NCBI RefSeq assembly: GCF_008831075.1
Contig: NZ_WBJX01000006.1
Coordinates: 124,001-188,000, forward strand
Source: Pseudoclavibacter terrae
GTDB lineage: Bacteria > Actinomycetota > Actinomycetes > Actinomycetales > Microbacteriaceae
Reading direction: 5' to 3'
Length of the DNA: 64,000 nt
The position numbers were made by a program, and so were the translations under genes. Of the stretch, positions 1 through 7,730 are shown one piece after another; positions within the stretch are counted from its first letter, which is position 1; each line of letters starts with the position of its first letter. The notes beneath the pieces were generated by a model. It made no database searches, had not been told where the DNA came from, and was given only the letters and a program-made list of their open reading frames with translations.

Positions 1-38
1 AGGCCGAGGAGCTGCGCGCGCGTGAGTTCCGTGGTCAT
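1..38 (-). CDS. possible 5' end of an unknown gene, cut by the window edge
   Basis: On the minus strand an ATG at 38-36 opens a frame reading MTTELTRAQLLG to the edge of the window. It would be transcribed away from the ArsR gene. Only 12 codons are visible and no clear ribosome-binding site precedes the ATG, so neither the gene nor a function can be established. Confidence 0.3.
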   Translation of the reverse strand, partial: MTTELTRAQLLG

Positions 39-121
39 GACGTCAGTCTTGCGGATGCGCCCGGTGGACGAGGGAACTGCGCGGCCGGTTTGCCTTGCGA
101 TCGCCACGAGTCAGGCGTAAC

Positions 122-141
122 GTACAACCAAATGGTTATAC
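122..141. promoter_or_regulatory. inverted repeat over the ArsR start codon (probable auto-operator)
   Basis: The arms GTACAACCA (122-130) and TGGTTATAC (133-141) flank a two-base AA spacer and pair with one mismatch. The preferred ATG of the ArsR gene (132-134) lies inside the palindrome, so a bound dimer would cover the start codon and probably the transcription start. Length and symmetry fit a winged-helix ArsR dimer site. Binding is inferred, not shown. Confidence 0.6.
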
Positions 142-509
142 GACAGCTCAGCGAGGACGACGTCAGCCGCATCTTCCAGGCCCTGGCCGATGCGACGAGG
201 CGCGACATCCTCACGCGCGTGCTCCGCGAAGAGCAGTCGGTGACGAGCCTCGCGGAGGCCTACGCCATGAGCTTCGCGGCCGTGCAGAAGCACGTCGCCG
301 TGCTCACGAGGGCGGGCCTCACGCAGAAGCGGAAGCAGGGGAGGGAGCAGCTCGTGCACGCCGACAGCGCGACGATCACCCGAGCGACCCGGCTCCTCGC
401 GTCCTACGAGCAGCTCTGGCGCGAGCGCAGCTCCCGCATCGACGACCTGCTCGCCGACGACGACAAGACCAGCACACCGACCCCGCGCGCCGACGCCGAC
501 GAGCGGTGA
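132..509 (+). CDS. ArsR/SmtB-family transcriptional repressor (125 aa)
   Basis: A small winged-helix DNA-binding repressor. The visible domain runs from IFQALADATRRDIL (helix 1 and the typical R-R-D/E-I-L stretch) through the recognition segment SLAEAYAMSFAAVQKHVAVL to the wing GLTQKRKQGREQLVH. The cysteine metal-binding motif of the metal-sensing ArsR members is absent, so it probably senses something other than metal or simply autoregulates. The ATG at 132 is preferred over a TTG at 90: it sits in a palindrome and has no ribosome-binding site, which suggests a leaderless transcript. It is 16 bp ahead of an SRPBCC gene, a very common pairing in actinobacteria. The C-terminal tail is acidic and probably disordered. 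Confidence 0.85.
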   Translation: MVIRQLSEDDVSRIFQALADATRRDILTRVLREEQSVTSLAEAYAMSFAAVQKHVAVLTRAGLTQKRKQGREQLVHADSATITRATRLLASYEQLWRERSSRIDDLLADDDKTSTPTPRADADER

Positions 510-525
510 ACGAGAGGAAGAGATT

Positions 526-1011
526 ATGCCCGTCATCTCCACGCAGAAGGACGCGGATCAGCTCACGCTGACCGTCGTCACCGAGCACGCCGCCACACCG
601 GAACGGGTCTGGCAGCTCTGGGAGGACCCGCGCCAGCTCGAGTGCTGGTGGGGTCCGCCGACCTGGCCCTCGACGGTGGACTCGTTCGAGTTCGCGCCGG
701 GCGGCCAGGTGGCCTCGCACATGACCGGCCCGGACGGCAGCACAGCTGGGGAGTGGTGGGAGTTCGTGACGATCGAACCGCACCGCACGCTGTCGTTCGA
801 CAACGGGTTCGCGCACGATGACGGCTCGCGGAACCACGAGCTGCCCGTCATGCGCTGCACCGTCACCATCGAAGGCCAGGGGGACGTCACCCGCATGACC
901 ACCGTGTCCGTGTTCTCGTCACCGGCCGACTTCGACAGCGTCCTCCAGATGGGGATGGCGGAGGGCATGACCGAGGCCATGGGGCAGATCGACGGGGTCC
1001 TCGCAGGCTGA
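526..1011 (+). CDS. SRPBCC (AHSA1/START-like) domain protein (161 aa)
   Basis: The product is one helix-grip fold of the AHSA1 type. Marks are the N-terminal strand ending in TVVTEHAATPERVWQLWEDP, the W-W-G-P-P segment near residues 43-47, the GGQVASHMTGPDG turn, and the C-terminal helix FDSVLQMGMAEGMTEAMGQID. The family binds hydrophobic ligands or acts as a co-chaperone-like activator. Partnered with an ArsR regulator, it probably belongs to a small-molecule stress response, but the ligand is unknown. A good ribosome-binding site (GAGAGGAAGAG) precedes the ATG. Length is normal for the family. Confidence 0.85.
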   Translation: MPVISTQKDADQLTLTVVTEHAATPERVWQLWEDPRQLECWWGPPTWPSTVDSFEFAPGGQVASHMTGPDGSTAGEWWEFVTIEPHRTLSFDNGFAHDDGSRNHELPVMRCTVTIEGQGDVTRMTTVSVFSSPADFDSVLQMGMAEGMTEAMGQIDGVLAG

Positions 1012-1033
1012 GCCGTTGGCTCGGGCGCTCAGC
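1007..1033. terminator. short hairpin between convergent genes
   Basis: GCTGAGC (1007-1013) pairs with GCTCAGC (1027-1033) across a 13-base loop. It overlaps the stop codons of the SRPBCC gene and of the convergent gene at 1029. It has no T-tract on either side and may be a weak bidirectional terminator or chance. Confidence 0.3.
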
Positions 1034-1478
1034 TGCGAAGCGGGCTTCTCGCGAGCACCTGCACGTCCCAGACGTCGTCGATGTCGTAGCCCACGACGAC
1101 GTGCGCCCCGGCGACGTCGAAGTTGTCCTGGTACTCGTCGGCGCGGACGGGCTCACCCAGGACGCTGCGCACCTCATCCTTGTACGCCGTGGCGAAGTCG
1201 ATGCCCTCGATGAGCTGGGCCGGCCGTGCGTAGGGCTCGAAGCCCTCACCTCCGACCAAGGTGACGATGGCGGCATCGAGCTTCGCCCGCTCGACGATCA
1301 CCGTCACCCCCGCCTGCCGGTACTCGAGGTACGTGCGCGCGAGTCCCGACGCGCGCTCGCGCCTCACGGGGCCGGGCAGCGAGGCGAGGAGGCTCGCGGA
1401 CTCCGCGTGCGTCTCAGGATGCCCGAAGGCGGCGATGTACCTCGCGACATCGCCGCCGAGGCGGATGAGCTCTGCCAT
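1029..1478 (-). CDS. uncharacterised soluble protein (149 aa)
   Basis: I do not recognise a family. The protein has no signal peptide or membrane segment and no cysteines. It reads as a mixed alpha/beta protein with an acidic, strand-rich C-terminal half (ADEYQDNFDVAGAHVVVGYDIDDVWDVQVLA). A ribosome-binding site (GGAGG) precedes the ATG. It lies 28 bp downstream of the MHS transporter gene on the same strand, so it may be the last gene of the M24-M20-transporter operon, but nothing in its sequence ties it to that pathway. Confidence 0.55.
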   Translation of the reverse strand: MAELIRLGGDVARYIAAFGHPETHAESASLLASLPGPVRRERASGLARTYLEYRQAGVTVIVERAKLDAAIVTLVGGEGFEPYARPAQLIEGIDFATAYKDEVRSVLGEPVRADEYQDNFDVAGAHVVVGYDIDDVWDVQVLARSPLRS

Positions 1479-1506
1479 TCGTTCCTCCGAGTGCCGCGAA
1501 GCCCGG

Positions 1507-2946
1507 TTACCTGTTGACCTTGCCGACGAGATGCTCGCCGGCGGCGACGCGCTCGGAGTCGTCGCTGCCTGGGATGACGTTGCCGCGCAGCGAGCGACCG
1601 GCGGTCTCCTTGAAGGTCAGCACGGAGATGAGGCCGATGAGACCGGCACCCGCGAGGTAGAAGCCGGGGATGAGCACGTTGCCGGTCTGGTCGATGAGCC
1701 AGGTGTTCGCCGAAGCCGCCGTGCCGCCGAAGATCGCCGTGGAGATGTTGTAGCCGATGGCGAAGCCCGAATAGCGGACCGCGGTCGGGAACAGCGCAGG
1801 AAGCGTCGAGGAGATCGTCGAGATGATCATCACGAGGAACAGGCCGAGGATGCCGAGCCCCGCGATCTGCGCGACGAGCGACCCGGTCTGGATGAGCATG
1901 ACCGCAGGCACCGAGAACACCGTGAAGCCGATGCTCGCCGCGATGAGCTGCGGCTTCCGGCCGATGCGGTCGGAGAGGGCCCCGAACGGCACGATGACGG
2001 CCATCATGAGGAGCTGGATGACCACCAGCGAGAAGGTCGACTCCGCGGTGCTCTGGTCGAGGGTCGTCGACAGGTAGGTCGGCATGTAGGTCAGCACGAG
2101 GTAGAAGGCGACGTTGATGAGGATCACGAAGCCGAAGAGCTTGAGCACCTGCATGGGGTAGTTCTTGAGCAGCGACACGAGGGCGCCGATCGCGGACTGC
2201 TTCTCGCCCGGCTGCTGCGCGTCGTCGACGAACGTCTCCGACTCGCTCAGGTGGCGGCGCATCCACAGGGCGACGAGGCCGAGGGGGAGCGTCAGCAGGA
2301 ACGGCAGGCGCCACCAGCCCTCGAGCATCCCGTCGTCGCCGACGATGAAGGCCAGCGTCGTGCACAGGATGGCGGCGGCGCTGGCACCCGCGAGGGTGCC
2401 GAACTCGAGGAACGACCCGAAGAAGCCGCGCTTGTCGTCCGGAGCATGCTCCGACATGAAGATGGCCGCGCCGGCGTACTCGCCGCCCGCCGAGAATCCC
2501 TGCAGCATGCGGAGCAGGATGAGCAGGATGGGCGCGGCGAAGCCGATCGAGTCGAAGGAGGGGAGGAGGCCGATCGCGGCGGTCGAGAGGCTGATCATGA
2601 TGATCGTGAAGACGAGCACCTTCTGGCGCCCGATGCGGTCACCGAGGGGGCCGAGCACGATGCCGCCGAGCGGACGCACGAGGAACGAGACCGCGAACGT
2701 CGCGAACGTGAGGATGAGCGCGAGTGCGCCACCCTGGTTCTCGCTGAAGGTGAAGAACAGCTGCGAGACGTAGATGGCGAGGTAGCCGTAGATGCCGTAG
2801 TCGAACCACTCGATGGCGTTGCCGATGGCGGAGCCTGCGACTGATCTCCGTGCCGTCTTGCGCTGGATGGGGGTGAGATCGATCTCTCGGGTCAGGGGTG
2901 GCAGGGTGGCGCTCTGGCCCCCTGTGCTGGACTGATCAGAGGACAT
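1507..2946 (-). CDS. MHS-family MFS transporter, ProP/ShiA-like (479 aa)
   Basis: A twelve-helix major facilitator of the metabolite:H+ symporter family, which imports osmolytes, shikimate and organic acids. It shows the family opening VAGSAIGNAIEWFDYGIYGYLA, the loop 2-3 signature GPLGDRIGRQKVL with its repeat GALSDRIGRKPQL in the second half, and RMLQGFSAGGEYAGAAIF. The ATG at 2946 is chosen because AAGGAG lies six bases upstream; an upstream start at 2973 would add nine residues without a ribosome-binding site. It follows the M20 gene by 62 bp. Next to an ectoine-hydrolase-like M24 enzyme, import of ectoine or a related zwitterion is a reasonable inference, but the substrate is not readable from sequence. 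Confidence 0.85.
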   Translation of the reverse strand: MSSDQSSTGGQSATLPPLTREIDLTPIQRKTARRSVAGSAIGNAIEWFDYGIYGYLAIYVSQLFFTFSENQGGALALILTFATFAVSFLVRPLGGIVLGPLGDRIGRQKVLVFTIIMISLSTAAIGLLPSFDSIGFAAPILLILLRMLQGFSAGGEYAGAAIFMSEHAPDDKRGFFGSFLEFGTLAGASAAAILCTTLAFIVGDDGMLEGWWRLPFLLTLPLGLVALWMRRHLSESETFVDDAQQPGEKQSAIGALVSLLKNYPMQVLKLFGFVILINVAFYLVLTYMPTYLSTTLDQSTAESTFSLVVIQLLMMAVIVPFGALSDRIGRKPQLIAASIGFTVFSVPAVMLIQTGSLVAQIAGLGILGLFLVMIISTISSTLPALFPTAVRYSGFAIGYNISTAIFGGTAASANTWLIDQTGNVLIPGFYLAGAGLIGLISVLTFKETAGRSLRGNVIPGSDDSERVAAGEHLVGKVNR

Positions 2947-3008
2947 GGGGGCTCCTTGCTGGAAGTTCCACACGGGTAATGCTCAAGTCCAGCGCGGCCA
3001 CCTGGGTG

Positions 3009-4253
3009 TTACCGGGGCGACTCGTCGAGACGGAGCGCTATAAGCGCGTAGGCGCGCGCGGCGGTCAGGAGGTCGCCCACCTGTACGCGCTCCTCCGGCT
3101 GGTGCGCCTGCGACTTCACGTCGCCCGGGCCGAGGATGACGACCGGGATCTCGTGGTGGCGGGCGATGAACCCGCCCTCGCAGGCGGCGCTCCACCCGCC
3201 GATGCTCGAGGCGCCGCCCGCGTCGGCGACGGCACGCACGGCGGTGCCGGGAACGGCCGATTCGGGCGGAGTGAGGAATCCGGGCATAGCCATGTCGAGC
3301 TGGCCGGTGACGGTGATGCGCTCTGCGTTCAGCATGCCGCTCTGCTCGATGGCCGAGCGGATGCGCGCGAGCACGTCGTCGAGGATCTCCTGCGGCTCCT
3401 CGTCTGGAAGCACGCGGCGGTCGACGTAGAGGGTGCACTCCTCGGCGACGATGGAGGTGCCGTGGCCGCCGGCGATCATGCCGACGTTCCAGCTGCCGGT
3501 GCCGATGAGTCCGGGGACTGCCGCGGCCTGCCGGGAGATCCGTCTCGCGTCGTCCTCGATGGTCTGCACCGCGATGGCGGCGGCCGCGACGGCGCTCGCT
3601 CCATCCGCCGGATTGCCGGCGTGAGCGGCGGCTCCGCGCAGCGTGATGATGAAGTTCGTGGCGCCTCGGCAGGCGACCACGGTGTCGAGGCCGGTCGGCT
3701 CGGCGACGATGCACGCCGAGTAGGGCAGCGGGTCTCCCACGCTCCGCAGCTCCCGCGCCGTGGGCGCGTCGGCGATGTAGCGGAGCGCACCCGTCGCGGT
3801 GTCCTCCTCGTCGACGGTGCAGAGCAGCGAGAGGCGGACATCGGGCCGCTGCGCGTGCACGGCCGACATCGCCGCGATCACGGCGGCGAGCCCGCCCTTC
3901 ATGTCGACGGCGCCTCGGCCGATGAGCTGACCGTCGACCAGGCGCGGCTCGAAGGGGTCGCCGAGCCAGCCCGCTCCCGCGGGCACGACATCGCTGTGTC
4001 CGAGGAAGAGAAGCGCTGGCCCGTCGCCGTCGCCGATCTGCGCGAGCAGGTTGTGCCGACCGGGCGCGACCTCGGTGAGCGTGACCTGCGCGCCAGCTCG
4101 TTCGCACAGCGTCGCGAGGACCTCCACGGTCGCCGCCTCCGTCTCACCCGGGTTCTCGCCCCTCGCGCGGATCAGGGTGGACGTATCCGCGACGATGCGC
4201 TCGAGATCGATCCGCGCGAGCACCGCCGTCTCGACCGGACTCAGCGCACTCAC
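3009..4253 (-). CDS. M20-family deacetylase/peptidase (ArgE/DapE-like, 414 aa)
   Basis: A two-zinc hydrolase that would remove acyl groups from N-acyl amino acids. The dinuclear centre is visible: H86-x-D88 in FLGHSDVVPAG, the bridging Asp in GRGAVDMKGG (D117), the catalytic Glu pair in TVDEED (E149/E150), and the dimerisation-domain histidine in AAAHAGNPADGASA. The start is a GTG at 4253 that overlaps the upstream TGA by four bases, indicating translational coupling to the M24 gene; longer frames upstream lie inside M24 coding sequence. In the proposed pathway it would deacetylate the N-acetyl-diaminobutyrate made by the M24 enzyme, a job done elsewhere by the unrelated EutE/DoeB family, so this role is speculative. 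Acetylornithine or a dipeptide are alternatives. Confidence 0.85.
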   Translation of the reverse strand: MSALSPVETAVLARIDLERIVADTSTLIRARGENPGETEAATVEVLATLCERAGAQVTLTEVAPGRHNLLAQIGDGDGPALLFLGHSDVVPAGAGWLGDPFEPRLVDGQLIGRGAVDMKGGLAAVIAAMSAVHAQRPDVRLSLLCTVDEEDTATGALRYIADAPTARELRSVGDPLPYSACIVAEPTGLDTVVACRGATNFIITLRGAAAHAGNPADGASAVAAAAIAVQTIEDDARRISRQAAAVPGLIGTGSWNVGMIAGGHGTSIVAEECTLYVDRRVLPDEEPQEILDDVLARIRSAIEQSGMLNAERITVTGQLDMAMPGFLTPPESAVPGTAVRAVADAGGASSIGGWSAACEGGFIARHHEIPVVILGPGDVKSQAHQPEERVQVGDLLTAARAYALIALRLDESPR

Positions 4254-5440
4254 GCGTCGGCCTTCACGATGAGCTCGCGCGGTGCGCTGGTCAGCACCTC
4301 CACACCCGTCTCGGTGATGCGGATCGACTCGGACACCTCGAAGCCGAAGCCCGTCATCCACATGCCCGCGATGAGGTGGAAGGTCATGTTCGGGGCCAGC
4401 ACCGTCTCTTCGCCCGAGCGGATGCTCACGGTGTGCTCGCCCCAGTCCGGCGGGTAGCCGATGCCGATCGAGTAGCCGAGACGCGACGCCTTCGTGAGTC
4501 CCTGCTTCGCGAGCACCGCATCCCAGGCCTCGACGGCCGCCTCGGGGGTCTGGCCGGGACGCAGCAGCTCGAGTGCGGCCTCGAAGCCGTCGAGGGTCGT
4601 CGCGGCGACCCGCTGCAGCTCGGAGCTCGGCTGCCCGAGGCTCACGGTGCGGGCGAGCGGGGCGTGGTAGCGGCGGTGAGCTCCAGCGAGCTCCAGCGAG
4701 ACCGCCTCGCCGGCCACGATCTGGGCGCTCGACCACGTGAGGTGAGGCGTGTCGGCGCCCTCGCCGGCGAGCATCATGGGAACGATCGACGGGTAGTCGC
4801 CCTCGGCGTCGCCGATCCCCGCGGCCTGCGCGGCCTGGATCTCCGCGGCGATGTCGCTCTGCCTCCTGCCGCCGCGCAGCGCCTCGATACCGACCGCCAT
4901 CGCGTTCGAGCTGACGGCCGCCGCGGCCCGCATCAACGAGATCTCCGCGCTCGACTTCACGAGGCGCACCCAGTTGACGAGCTCCTGGCTGTCGACGAGC
5001 TCCCACTCGGGGAGCCTGCGCTGCAGCGTCAGGAACGAGCGAACCGAGAAGAAGTGAGCTTCCGACTCGTAGCCGACCCGCATCCTCCTGGCGGCGTGAC
5101 CGCGCTCGCGGAGCTCGGTTGCCGCCCAGTCCATGGGGTGCACCTCGGCTCGGTGCACGAGGCTCTCCGGGTAGCCGGCGACCTGCTCGCGCGGCAGCCA
5201 GGTCGTGTGGTGCGCGCCGTGCGCGTCCATGGCTCGCATGACGAGCAGCAGATCACCGTCGGCCGGAACGAAGAGGAACTGCGGCATGTAGAACGACCAG
5301 GCGTTGTACCCCGTCAGGTAGTGGAGGTTGGCCGGGTCGGTCACGAGCAGCGCGTCGAGGCCCGCGTCCTGCATCCTGACCCTCGTGTTCGCGAGCCTGA
5401 CCTCGAACTCCTCACGGCTGAAGTCTGCGAGCTGCGACAT
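4250..5440 (-). CDS. M24-family hydrolase resembling ectoine hydrolase DoeA/EutD (396 aa)
   Basis: The protein has the pita-bread (creatinase/aminopeptidase P) fold: an N-terminal domain to about residue 165 and a catalytic domain after it. The block YLTGYNAWSFYMPQ (41-54) closely resembles ectoine hydrolases as I remember them. Where metal-dependent M24 peptidases carry their Asp pair, it reads SLELAGAHRRYHAPLART (E250, H259), a substitution also consistent with the ectoine-hydrolase branch, which opens the ectoine ring without a canonical metal site. It is the first gene of an M24-M20-transporter operon with an AAAGGG ribosome-binding site. A proline-dipeptide or creatine-type hydrolase remains possible. 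No diaminobutyrate aminotransferase is present nearby. Confidence 0.75.
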   Translation of the reverse strand: MSQLADFSREEFEVRLANTRVRMQDAGLDALLVTDPANLHYLTGYNAWSFYMPQFLFVPADGDLLLVMRAMDAHGAHHTTWLPREQVAGYPESLVHRAEVHPMDWAATELRERGHAARRMRVGYESEAHFFSVRSFLTLQRRLPEWELVDSQELVNWVRLVKSSAEISLMRAAAAVSSNAMAVGIEALRGGRRQSDIAAEIQAAQAAGIGDAEGDYPSIVPMMLAGEGADTPHLTWSSAQIVAGEAVSLELAGAHRRYHAPLARTVSLGQPSSELQRVAATTLDGFEAALELLRPGQTPEAAVEAWDAVLAKQGLTKASRLGYSIGIGYPPDWGEHTVSIRSGEETVLAPNMTFHLIAGMWMTGFGFEVSESIRITETGVEVLTSAPRELIVKADA

Positions 5441-5558
5441 CTGGGCCCTTTCTCTCTGACTGCGGTCCCGAGAATCTACTCGCTCGCGGGGCGGGTCGAG
5501 TGCATGTAGTTCAATGGATGCGCGATCACCGCCCCGTTCATCGCCCCGAGGAGCTCAC

Positions 5559-6983
5559 GTGCCAGACAACTCGACGCCAGAAGACTCCGAGAAGGACGAC
5601 GGAGCCGTCGACTACTCGCAGCGCGACTACCAGGCACCGACGGGATACCGGGCCCCTGATTTCGTGTCGAAGTGGGCGGCGCAGGACAGCAGGGGCGACG
5701 CGCAGCGGCTCGAGGACGAGCAGCGCGAGGCGACGCGGGATGCGCAGGACGCCGCTCAAGATCCGTACGACGCACCGCGGTCGACGACGGCGGGCGGTGA
5801 CACCCCGGCTGGGCTGCCCGACCCGCCGCGGACGCTGGAGGAGCTCGACGCGATCATCCGCCGCGAGCAGGAAGCGCAGTCGCCGGGGCACGTGCTTCCC
5901 GGCGCGGGAGACGGCGAGGAGCTCACGCAGTCGGCCGACGTCCCGCTCGACCGTGAGGAACTGCTCACGCGCGTCGCAACCGACAGCAGCGCCCTCCTCG
6001 GGAAGCGTGCCAGGGAGGTGCAGAGCGCGCTGGTCGGCGGCCGGCCGGGGAGCGGCGCGGGGCAGCGGGGAGCGAGCTCCAAGACTCCGTCGAAGCAGCA
6101 TCCCGCGCCGTCGGTCGCGCCGTCTCCTGCGTCGAAGACGACCGCCGCGACGGCGAAGAAGGGCGGAGGCGGGTGGTTCGGCGTCATCGCCGCCATCCTC
6201 GCCCTCACCTTCGCGATCTCGGGGATGTCGTTCGTCGGCTGGGTGCTCGTCGTCGTCTCGCTCATCGCGAGCATCGGCCTGCTGCGTGCCGGTGGTGGGC
6301 GCCGCGTCGTCGGCGTCATCACCCTCGTCATGACGGTCGTGGCGCTCGTGATCCAGCTGATCGGCTCGACCGGCGGTTCGATCCGCGGAACGGTGACGGA
6401 GCTCTCCGGTGGCACCGGAACGCTCGATCTCAACGGGACGACCACCGTCTCGGGAACAGGCAACGCGCGCTTCGACGTCACCCTGCCCGGCGGGCCGGAG
6501 GACATCGGCCTGCTGCAGGTCGAGTTCGAGGGCGAGCGGCTGCGCATCTACGACGTCGACGCCGACGGCGAGCAGATGGGCGGCTCTTCCGTTTCCGCCT
6601 ACGACGAGTACTCGGGCCTCGCCGTCATCAACGAGTGGACGGACGACGAGTTCCGGGCCATCGACATCGAAGCCGAGGGGGAGTGGACCGTGACGCTCGT
6701 CTCCACGGACACGCTGCCCTCCTTCGACGGCGAGTACACCGGAACCGGCCCTGAGGTCGTGCTCTACACGGGCGCCGGCGGCGACGCGACCTTCACCTTC
6801 GAACCCGAGCAGAGCATCTCGATCGACACGTTCGGCGCCGACAGCTGGTACCAGAGCAGCAGCGAGGTCACATCCCTCACCAGGCCCTTCCCCGCCGGTC
6901 CCACGATCATCCGCGTCGAGCCGTACGAGGACACGGCCTGGAGCATCAGCTTCGACGGCGCGGCCCCAGCCCCGACCAGCTAG
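5559..6983 (+). CDS. uncharacterised membrane-anchored protein with exported beta-rich domain (474 aa)
   Basis: No family recognised. Roughly the first 200 residues are hydrophilic, rich in Asp, Gln and Pro, and probably cytoplasmic. Three hydrophobic stretches follow (from WFGVIAAILALTFAISG through WVLVVVSLIASIGLL to VVGVITLVMTVVALVIQLIGS). The C-terminal 240 residues are acidic and strand-rich, and would lie outside the cell. The GTG at 5559 is chosen because GAGGAG precedes it at normal spacing; an ATG at 5514 lacks a ribosome-binding site. The gene ends directly against the convergent response-regulator gene with no gap. Its role may be cell-envelope related, but that is only topology-based. 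Confidence 0.65.
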   Translation: MPDNSTPEDSEKDDGAVDYSQRDYQAPTGYRAPDFVSKWAAQDSRGDAQRLEDEQREATRDAQDAAQDPYDAPRSTTAGGDTPAGLPDPPRTLEELDAIIRREQEAQSPGHVLPGAGDGEELTQSADVPLDREELLTRVATDSSALLGKRAREVQSALVGGRPGSGAGQRGASSKTPSKQHPAPSVAPSPASKTTAATAKKGGGGWFGVIAAILALTFAISGMSFVGWVLVVVSLIASIGLLRAGGGRRVVGVITLVMTVVALVIQLIGSTGGSIRGTVTELSGGTGTLDLNGTTTVSGTGNARFDVTLPGGPEDIGLLQVEFEGERLRIYDVDADGEQMGGSSVSAYDEYSGLAVINEWTDDEFRAIDIEAEGEWTVTLVSTDTLPSFDGEYTGTGPEVVLYTGAGGDATFTFEPEQSISIDTFGADSWYQSSSEVTSLTRPFPAGPTIIRVEPYEDTAWSISFDGAAPAPTS

Positions 6984-7730
6984 TCAGGACGCGCGGCGGT
7001 AGCGGAGCTCGGGGCGGCCGCGCTTGCCGTAGACCGGTTCGAGGAGCGCAAGGCCGCGCCCGCAGAGGTGGTCGAGGTACCGACGCGCGGTGACGCGGGA
7101 GAGGCCGCACGCCTCCGCGACCTCGAGCGCAGACTGCCACTCCGAGCCGAGGTGCGAGAGGACGAGCTTGATGGTCGGCTCCGAGAGGCCCTTCGGCAGG
7201 GGCCTGCCGCGCGTCGTCGGCGACGGAAGTCCCTGGGCGCCTGCCCGGTCTGCCGACGCGGCAGGACCGCCGCGTCGAGCGAGCAGCCCGTCGATGTCCT
7301 GCTGGCGGAGTGGGGCCGTCTGCGGCGCGGTGGACTCCGGCTTCGGCGCGGCCACGCGAGTATCCCGGTAGTTGACGAGCCTCGCCTCGAAGTTGGCCTT
7401 CGAGAAGGGCTTCACGAGGTAGTCCGCGATGCTTGCCGTCGCCAGCTGGGCGACGGACAGTCGATCGTTGGCCGACGAGATGATGACGGCGTCGAACGAG
7501 TCGCCGAGCAGCTGGCGCAGGCGCCGCAGCACCTCCACCCCGCTGAAGTCCGGGAGGTGCACGTCGAGCAGCACGAGGTCGATCTCCGTGCTGGCGGCCA
7601 CCTCCAGTGCCTCCTGGCCCGAGCCAGCGGTGGCGACGACCTCGAAGCCGTCGACGCCCGCGAGCATGCGCTCGTGCAGGCGCCTGACGGCGGTCTCGTC
7701 ATCGACGATGAGCGTGCGGATGGCGGTCAC
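6984..7730 (-). CDS. CitB/DctR-type response regulator (248 aa)
   Basis: The N-terminal receiver domain has the acidic pocket D10/D11, phospho-acceptor D56 (LVLLDVHLP) and K107 (YLVKPF). After a linker, the C-terminal region holds a winged helix (LSEPTIKLVLSHLGSEWQSALEVAEACGLS...VTARRYLDHLCGRGLALLEP), the arrangement of CitB/DcuR regulators of carboxylate uptake. The start is a GTG at 7730 that overlaps the kinase stop by four bases, so the pair is translationally coupled. Gene context (a divergent tctCBA operon) suggests that it activates the tricarboxylate transporter when the substrate is present. Confidence 0.9.
   Translation of the reverse strand: MTAIRTLIVDDETAVRRLHERMLAGVDGFEVVATAGSGQEALEVAASTEIDLVLLDVHLPDFSGVEVLRRLRQLLGDSFDAVIISSANDRLSVAQLATASIADYLVKPFSKANFEARLVNYRDTRVAAPKPESTAPQTAPLRQQDIDGLLARRGGPAASADRAGAQGLPSPTTRGRPLPKGLSEPTIKLVLSHLGSEWQSALEVAEACGLSRVTARRYLDHLCGRGLALLEPVYGKRGRPELRYRRAS

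Noticed and set aside
1261-2844. Long open frame on the plus strand opposite the MHS transporter
   Set aside because: It is the antisense frame of a high-GC gene: charged, repetitive composition (many Arg, Asp, Glu), no domains, no ribosome-binding site. Similar long antisense frames lie over the synthetase, valS, pckG, the dual ATPase and ileS and were rejected for the same reason.
5505-5530. GTAGTTCAATGG, resembling the D-arm of a tRNA gene
   Set aside because: No anticodon or TpsiC arm (GGTTCAANNCC) follows at the right distance, no acceptor pairing can be drawn, and the region leads into a well-supported coding start at 5559.
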